NCBI RefSeq assembly: GCF_001949145.1
Contig: NW_019091400.1
Span: 435,135 to 497,134, forward strand
DNA length: 62,000 nucleotides
Reading direction: 5' to 3'
Origin: Acanthaster planci
Lineage: Eukaryota > Echinodermata > Asteroidea > Valvatida > Acanthasteridae
The stretch's first letter is position 1, and each line of letters begins with the position of its first letter. The notes beneath the pieces are model-generated. The model did no database searches. It had not been told where the DNA came from and worked only from the letters and a program-made list of their open reading frames with translations. Below are positions 34,701-43,700 of the stretch, in pieces. A program made the position numbers and the translations under genes.

Positions 34701-37700
34701 ATGCCAGTGCTCCCCGCCCAAAACTCGATGGTAAGACTATGCAGCATTGATCTTTTTGAACATCAAGTAAAGATAAACTTTTTGTCTTCCAAGGTGGTCT
34801 GTTTGGCATTCGGGTTTCCTGAGATGAAGCTGAAGGAAAAATAGAACACTCCACAAATACTCAAAGGAGGCTGTAGGATTGTTGCGTGCATTTATGCTTG
34901 GAATATTGTCAGTCGATATCCGTGAGTTTGAGTGGAATATAGAATAAATTGTTATGCCTGTGTTCCACAAACCGTGAGGACGAAGACCGAGTGGTATGTG
35001 TGACTTAGATGTACTGTGTTCTTCTGTGTTCCATGACTTGTAGTAAGATACATTTATCTTCAAGCAAACTTAATGTGTGCATCATATTCAAATGATGGCA
35101 TAGCTATAAATTTGCCTTGTAGACACAATGCAGTTTATACCTTGAAATAGTGCACTACAGGGAAAGCAATGTAGATCTCAGTATGTAGTGCAGTATTTGG
35201 CCATGGATCAACCAATCGAAGAAATAGAGGTTTCAAGTTTGTGTGAAGATGGTGGGAACTATCGTTGCTCGGGTCCCATGTAAAAATGCCAACAGTGGTG
35301 TTGGTAGTCGGGTCCTTTTGCACATCTTCTTTTTGCTCTCTGTACCAGAGAGTCAGACGTTCACCGGCATGGCGGGATTGTTCACCAGCCCCAACTATCC
35401 AGAGGATTACCCCTCCAACCTGAGGATGGACTACCTCCTGCACGGCAAGGCCCACGAGATCGTCTTCGTCAACTTTGTGGAGCTCAACCTGGAGATGCCC
35501 AGCACCACCCCACTGGCGAGCCCCCGCTCCAAGCGGCATGTACTCTACAAACGCCAAGCCGTCACCATCACCCAGACGGCCTGTGAATATGACTTCATTG
35601 AGGTATTGTTTGCAATTTCAGAAAGGCCGTCTTGTGTCATTGGTAGTAATGCTTAGCATTCCAGCACCAATTGAGTATCAATGTGTTTTAATGGCGTATT
35701 ATAACCATTCACCTGGCCCAGAAACACTCCTATATATTCAACTCCCTTGAAAGTATATACAGCCATGAGCCATCGTTGTAATTGTTTCAGTCACTACCAG
35801 GTTTTACCATGCCCTCTTTGCCCTCACAGGTACCCTGTATACTTGGGTAGTTTATTGACTCAAGTACGCTGGATGGTTAAACAGTTCACCAACATTGTCT
35901 TGCATTGTATTTTCTCTTTGGTGATGCTGTAAAACACTACGGTGCTAAGGCGGATCAGCCCGCATAGCAGATGAACTATAGGGCAGTTTGGGTCGGTATA
36001 GGGACCATCATTGGGATGCCTACGCCGGCATAAACAGATATTGGTGGATACGGTAAAGTCCCACCGAAAGAGAAACTTGTTTGTCCTAATTTTGCTTTGC
36101 TCACAAGTTCCTGAAAAGGCTATTTAAACTATGTGGTGTGTGAGCAAGTATGTAGGAGAACAAATTCTTTATTCTTAATTTCACCTCCCCGAGAAATTGC
36201 ATCATCTGCCAAGCTGTAAGTAAAATGCACCTCAAAATTTACGAGATATCCTTGTAGAGGCAAGAGTTGACTCGTGTGAATGTCAACAATACCAGAACAT
36301 ATTTTAAAAACCATTCAAAAGTGGTTTTTGATTCAGAGGCATTTATTTGCCAACAGCTACAAGTTTTAATCCTTGCTCCTTGTTTTTTTTTACTAGATCA
36401 AAGATAACCTAGACACGACACGGAATGTTAGATATTGCGGCAACCAGCTGCCTTTCAGCTGGGTGTCCTCCGGCAATGAGGCTATGGTGACATTCATCAC
36501 AGATGGCAGCGTGGTCAAGAAAGGCTTCAAGGCAGAGTACATATTCCAGCAGCGCCCCGATCCAACAGGTATTTTACACTTGTAGTTTAACGTGTAGTTT
36601 TAAACACTTGTAGTTTTAAACTTGTAGTTATAGCCCCTAACTGTGGAAAGACACCTTAATGGCCGAGGCTACAGTTGGGAACAGGTCCAGGGATACATCT
36701 TGATGATCTCAGGCTACGTCTAGGCACAGGGTTGGGCTTTCATGTAGGGTGGGGCTGTATTTGGGCTTTGGGGCTACATTTTAGTGAAAACAGACAGTAT
36801 TGGTGTATATGCGCATCTCATGTTTTATCCTGGTTGGTCCCATACTTAAAGGTATTCCAGAGCTTTCCTGGACCAGGTTTTACTGGATGCCCCAAATCAC
36901 ACAAGAATGTGTGATTTCACAGCAAATTCCTCGCTGATTTAACACAAAATGCTTCCTGATGATGTCAAGCTTGCTATTATGTTTGCCATAGCATTGAATA
37001 TGATTGCCTTCACTAATGCCAGATATTTTCAGTTTTCAGGCAGTTGGTTTTTTGAAAAAGTCTGTGTAATGGAAAGTTTGGATTATACAAAGGTGTTAGT
37101 ATTACATCCAATTGCTTAATAGGTTGTGCTCATCTAGTGGAATTTGCCAGCAAACTTGTACCTCCCAATAGACCTCTATCATTGGGCAGCCATCTTGCTT
37201 TTCTACCATTCAAAACAATGTAACCAACCTCAGGCAGGAAAGAAAAGTAGTCTGTTCCCCTTTATCAATATCTGAAGATGTATTACTATTGCCAGTAGGT
37301 CCACAGGGAACAAAGCAAGCATGGCAGCATCATGATAAAGGTCTACACGAAAGTGACTTCAGTTTGTCATATTTCTTTTGGGGGGGTGTTCTCCTCCCCT
37401 TTTCCAGGCTGTGGGGGCATCTTTGAGGCTTCCTCCGGTGCCTTTGACTCGCCCGGCTACCCGGGCATCTATCCCCGCAACTCCGACTGCACCTACATCA
37501 TTCTGGCACTGGCCAACCAGCGCGTCAAGTTGACCTTCACCAGTTTCAACACAGAATCTGACGACGAGTGTGAGAAAGACAATGTGGAGGTAACAATGCA
37601 GCTCCTTAGTATTTCTAAAGGGGGAGTATTTTCCACATCAGGGCTTTATCTTTGTTTTGGGCTTTATGTCCGGCATGAAACCACCTCTGTTGAACTAATT

Positions 37701-40700
37701 TTCAAATTAAAATTCAAAGCAAGTTTTAGAGGTTTGTGGTAGCACCATGCAAGGATACCTCTTTTTGAGTATGTTTGGTTCCGAAAAGGAGGGTACTGAA
37801 CGTTTCGGAAATTATGCTCTATCTGCTATCAGGAGACTCCTGGCGATGGATAGGGCATACTATCCGAAATGTTGTGTACCCTCCGTCTTTTCAGAACCAC
37901 ATTTACTCAAAAAAGAGATGTCCTTCCACGGTGCTTCTTTACCTGAAATTGAAAGTAGTTCCATATTTTGGTAAATATGGGCTCAAAACTCTCAATTCCG
38001 GTGGATAAAAATAAATTTGAGCTCGATGTAAAGACCAAACTGAGACTCGGGAAAACCCTCAAAAGTTACCATTTTTGTCTTGTGGCCTATATGTGGTTAA
38101 GAATGTTCCATCTGAAGCAGTGTTAGTGCTCACTCAGCTTAGAATGTACATGTTTGGAATTTATGTGGTGTCATCTCACATTGGAAACTCTTTTCACAAG
38201 AACGGGCAAGTTTCAAGCTGCCTCCTTCTTTGTAATCATGAGAAATTTTTCCACCATTCCTTATCCAGGTCACTGACAAGCTAACCCAGAAGGCAGACCG
38301 TTATTGTGGCAACCTGGCCACTCCCTTCAGCTGGACGTCAGACTCCAACCTGGTCTTTGTGGTCTTCCATAGCGACAGTCAGCGGCAGTACGGGGGCTTC
38401 ACCGTGGAATACGAGACAGAAGACAGGCCAGAAAAGACAGGTAACGCTTGGTGGAAGATATGCAGCAGTGTTCCCAAAATTGTTAAGCAGCAATTTCTAT
38501 GTTCCGTGAGTCTCAAGGGAATTCTTTGTAGATCTCGAGGGGTGAATGCTGTGTGTGTGCATCTACTTAATATCAACACTACAACTAGAGGGGGTTTTGA
38601 CTTAAGGACCTGGGGATACCTTCACAAATGCTGGGATAAGCAGTTGCTTCAAGAATGTTATGAGTGGTAGATACAGGTGTTTGTAAACAGAGCTTGGGGA
38701 CCCTTGGAGGATGCTTGTCAAATCCATGATTTTGTAAGTTCAGAATAGATTTTCTAATTTCCAAGAGTGATGAATTAATGCAAGTTACCTGTCAAACAAA
38801 GAGTAATAGTTTGAAATCAATTCTGGTGATATTTCCATGATATGTCACATCACAAAGGTCAGATGTAACAGGGACACAAAAAGTCACACTTTTTGACCCC
38901 AAATTTATAGAATGACCCATGTGACACCACTCTTCTTGAAACGAGAAAGCTATCCCATCCACCGCTTCTTGGTGCAGCTCAGCAACCTACAGATTATTGT
39001 TGAAAACCTGTCGATTCATGCGAAGGCTGCCTGCCTGCCTGACCCGTGTTGTTTCTTTAGTCTGTCAGTACAACTTCAATGACCAGTCTGGTGAGATCCA
39101 GAGCCCAACATCCTCCAGCCACTACCCCAACCTCAGGGAATGTAACTACGTCATAACCGTGGAACCTGGCTATGGCATCCACCTGGTGTTTGTCGAGTTT
39201 GTTTTGGAGGGTCCGGCACCTAGCGGAAAATGTGAATATGACTACGTCCAGGTGAGCGTATCTCTCCCTAAAAATAGCCCAAGCAAATCCTCTGATTTCA
39301 ATATGATTTTACATACACCCTGTGGGCTAGGGTTAAAACTTGCTGAGAATCTCTTCTGATATGTGTGCCAAAAACTCATTTCAACTGATTCACCAGGTTT
39401 TTCATAGTCGGATCAGTCCCATCTCAGTTATTCTGCTGTAAAATGTTAATCCGTCCACCACAAAGTTGATTCCTTTTTGGATGTCACGGATGGCTATAAA
39501 AGCACTTGCCTGTCAGCACTGTGGCACGAGATCAACTTCCACTCCGGGTCATATGTGAGTATTGAGGTTTTGTTGATTCTCTGGCCTCGCCCCAATCACT
39601 TGGCTGTGGCTTAAACACAGGACTTCAAAGGAACCAGCTGTAGCTATTACCTTTTACTCTGCATTCCTTGGATTCACTTTTAGTCTCTGGCTGTGCTAAG
39701 TCATCAGATGTGCGTCGTTTGGCAGCTGCCTATGGCACCATAACGTGCCCTCTCTTCGACCATGTTGTGTTTGTATCATTTTAATGCCACCTTGTGACTG
39801 TGAGAACAATTAGCCCCCAACATAAAATTGAAATAAACCCTCCCCTTTCTGCAGATCGAGGATGCTGTCTCAGGTACGTCAGACAAGCTCTGTGGCACCA
39901 AGAGTCCCTTTGAGCGACTGATCAGCACCAACCAAGTCAAGGTGGTCTTCAAGAGCGACTTGATTGTGTTTTACAAGGGCTTTAGGGCCACCTATGAACA
40001 GGTCGACCTGAGCACTCGGTCAGGTAGGCAAGAGTGCGACATCACATGATTTTGTTATTTTCCTTTGAAAAGTTGGTATTTTTGTTCAGGACTTTGGGCT
40101 AGGCATACATCATTGTTTTGGTGGTGCGACCATTATTAAGCACCTTGCACAAGCCATCTGGGATTAGCAAATAGGCTGGGCGGACAGCCTGGTTCCCACC
40201 TCGATGATTATTGAAAAGTTCAGCGGACAATGGACAGTCCGGGACTAGATTACCTGCATCCCCTGTTTTGTGCATTTCGACTTGACAAGGAATGACAAAC
40301 ATCAACCAAGGACCCTCTTTTGTTAAAACATAGAGACCGCAAACCAACTTCAGACAATCGCGTCAGTACACCCTATGAAATTTCTCTCAAATAGAATGTT
40401 TTAGTTTGGAGAAGTTGTCACTGCAAAACCAGTTCCCAGCTTAAGACTGTTGACTCTGTATCTGTCATTTTGTTGCATTAGTGGTGCTTTTATGACATTG
40501 CGTTCAGTTCTAACTTTAGAAGGACTCTAAGGTCTTTTCTTTTATTATCACATAGATTGCGATAAGGACCTCACCGCTCCATCTGGTGTCTTCACAACTC
40601 CTGATCACCCTGCCAACTACCCGCTGAGCAAGGAGTGTCGGTTCCACATAGTCGTGGCTAGCGACCAGCGTGTCAAGATCACATTTTCCGACTTCAGCCT

Positions 40701-43700
40701 GGAGGGCTATCAGAATTGTCCCTACGACTTTGTTGAGGTAGGTTTTCATTTTTTTACATTTTATAGATTCTACTGCGGTCTTCATTATTTTGTCATCCGA
40801 ATAAACCGCAAAAAGAATTTGGCAGTTGGACGAAATACAATTGTGGCACTGAATTTCTTCCATTTGATAACTAAAAAACCTAAGCCTCTCTTTCTGAATG
40901 CGTAACACTACAAAAGGTTCTCCAATACCTGAAGAAATACGAAAAAATTCCACATTGGGTGATATTTGTGCCTATTTCTTGACATCGTATCATCCACCTC
41001 ATTGTCATTTTCCCCCTCAGGTATCGGACGTTGGCAAGAACAACAAGGAGAAATTCTGTGGCAGGAAGCCCAGCGCATTCAGCTGGACGTCAGAGACAAA
41101 TGACGTCCTCGTGTTTTTCCACAGTGATGACAGGACGCCCTCAACAGGTTTTAGTGCCTCTTACGAGTCTCAGCCCCTACCGATACAGGCTGCCGTGAAC
41201 ACGGGTAGGCCCATAATGCTTGATGTTTATACCTCTCTTCTGGATACGATATACTTTAAATACTCAATACGAATGATGTTTTGTAACCCTCTGGAAGTGG
41301 GCAATGCACCTGCACTGAATGTGAATGAGATAAAGAATAGCTGGTGTGCTTTTACATAGCAGTGATGTCATTTTTGTGGGAATACATCTCGTGGGTGCAC
41401 ATTTATGCATGGTTGAAAAACCTGATTCTTCTTTGTCACTGAGGGGACAGCTCTCTTCAGAGAAGATTGGCAGTTGAATGGGTTGCTAGTCATCAGATTC
41501 CTGTATGGTCCTTCAAAAGCAAGAATTTCACCAGAAATAGAAATATGAAATATTGCAGTGAATGGGGGGGTAGGTTGACTTGAACAGGTCCATGGTTTCC
41601 CTCTCTTAAAAATTTTTAAAAGAATTTTTAGGTTAGGATTACCTTATCTGTGTTGCAGGAAAATGTAAAATATCGTAGGTCAAAATTTTTGCTGTGAAAA
41701 AGTGTTCAAATGTATGAAAAGACTAATTTGAGTTACATGTATATATGTTTTACCATTTTTCTCAGCAACGGGGAAGTAAAGGGATATCCACTCATGGCAT
41801 GTTATGTACACAGGTGGTCCTGTGTGGTGCTGCCATTTTTATGCATTCATAAATGATGCCCGTGTCTGTTTATTTAGCGCAGAGAGCCGTTCAGAAGGGA
41901 TGAGTTCTTGTTTGTCTCTTGTAACGTATCTAGGTTGTTACAGTGACTACAACATCATACTGAGGGCCGGCACCGGCAAGCTGACCTCGCCCAACTATCC
42001 CCGCGATTATCCGCTGAACGTGGACTGCAGGATGCGCATCGAACTTGACAATGAGAAGCTGTGCCAGATCACATTCACTGACTTTGAGCTGGAGGATGAG
42101 ACGAATTGTGGCTACGACTACCTGCAGGTAGCTATTAACGCCCCACTGTCTGTCCCATGAAATACGAAATGGGTTCTTGTCCAAGCCTTGGCTTAAACTC
42201 TTGGCTACTGATGTCGGGAGTCTATGGCCACATCTTGTGGCCGTGACTATCTGCAGGTAACTATCCCCCCACACTCCTGTCAAACCTTTAGATCAGAACT
42301 TGGTTCTTGGCCAAGTCTTGGCTACGAATCCGCCTACAGTTAGAAGTCTTTTTTTATCCATGATACCAAAGTGACACAAACTCCGACTTTGGGCCCGGAG
42401 CAGAAAACTGGTCCACATTGGGAGCCTCTGGAGTCATGAAGTTCGACTACGGCAAACCTTGAGCTGCTGATGCACTGAAATTTTCTTAGCAGAGAAAGAA
42501 TGGAATCCCTTGGCTGCACCTTGATATCAAACATGACTCTGGAAACTGGCTGCAGCCACAAACCATAGACTTGCACCACAGACTTGTCATCTTGTGTGCT
42601 TTCGGCACTATTGAAGAATGCCAGAGCCACTTTTGAGTTGAAGGCCTCAGGAAGAATCTTGGACAGTGTTTAAGCAATAGGAATCCTTAACATTTTAAAT
42701 TCTACACAACGTCCATTTTCATCATGCCAACCTGAAGTGGCATCAAAACAGAGCTCAGTTGCCTCCATCTAGAACAAAGTAAACTCAAAAATGGGTCCTG
42801 TGACTTGTGACTAATTTTCAGTGTGGGTTACATATGGAAACCAGGCTTAACATCCTGTCCTTTGTACTCCTTCAGCTGACTAGCATTCCTGACGGTGACA
42901 CCGTGGCCTATTGTGGCCAGCAGACCACACCCTTCACCTGGCAGTCAAAATCGAGCACCTGCGAGGTCCTCTTCCATAGTGATGAGTATGTCCCTGCCAA
43001 GGGCTACCAGGCGATGTACGCCTCCGTGGACTCCTCAGTGCAGGGCAGTGCTGCACCAGCCCAGCTTGCCGTAGCATCGGCCTGCGACCAGCAACTCGGA
43101 GGTTCATCGGGGACCTTCACCTCACCCAACTACCCAGGCAACTATCCTGTGAACACAGACTGCACCACCACCATTGAAGTAGCCGACGGCTACCGGGTGA
43201 AAATTGAGTTCCAGGCATTTGATGTGGAATGGCAAGACAGGTGTGAATGGGACTGGGTTCAGGTAAATATTGGCACAAGGAAATGACATAATCTAACAAA
43301 GTTTCCTTCAGAATGGGTAAGGTTATTAGCAGGATGTTATTTTTTTTCAACAGACCGGGAAGTCCGCCTTTGATTGCCTACTTGAGACATTTTTGTATAG
43401 TAATAGAGAACATATACATGAGCATAAACATTCCTGTATGCCTTAAATTTTTTTGGCTTACTTGTGAATTTGATAGGTGAGAAAAGCACCGGAGTCACTT
43501 CCAAATTGTCTGACATCATTCCATTCAAAAACGTAAAACATTCATAAAAAAGAAACAAACATTAGAAAGGCACTCTCGTAAATTGCTGTATCACTTGCAC
43601 TGTAAAATATCTCCTTTATGACAAAGAGTGGTTTATGGGAACTTTACAGTATATGTCTAGACTTAAAGAATGTACAATGTACTCGGTTTAACCTCTGGAA

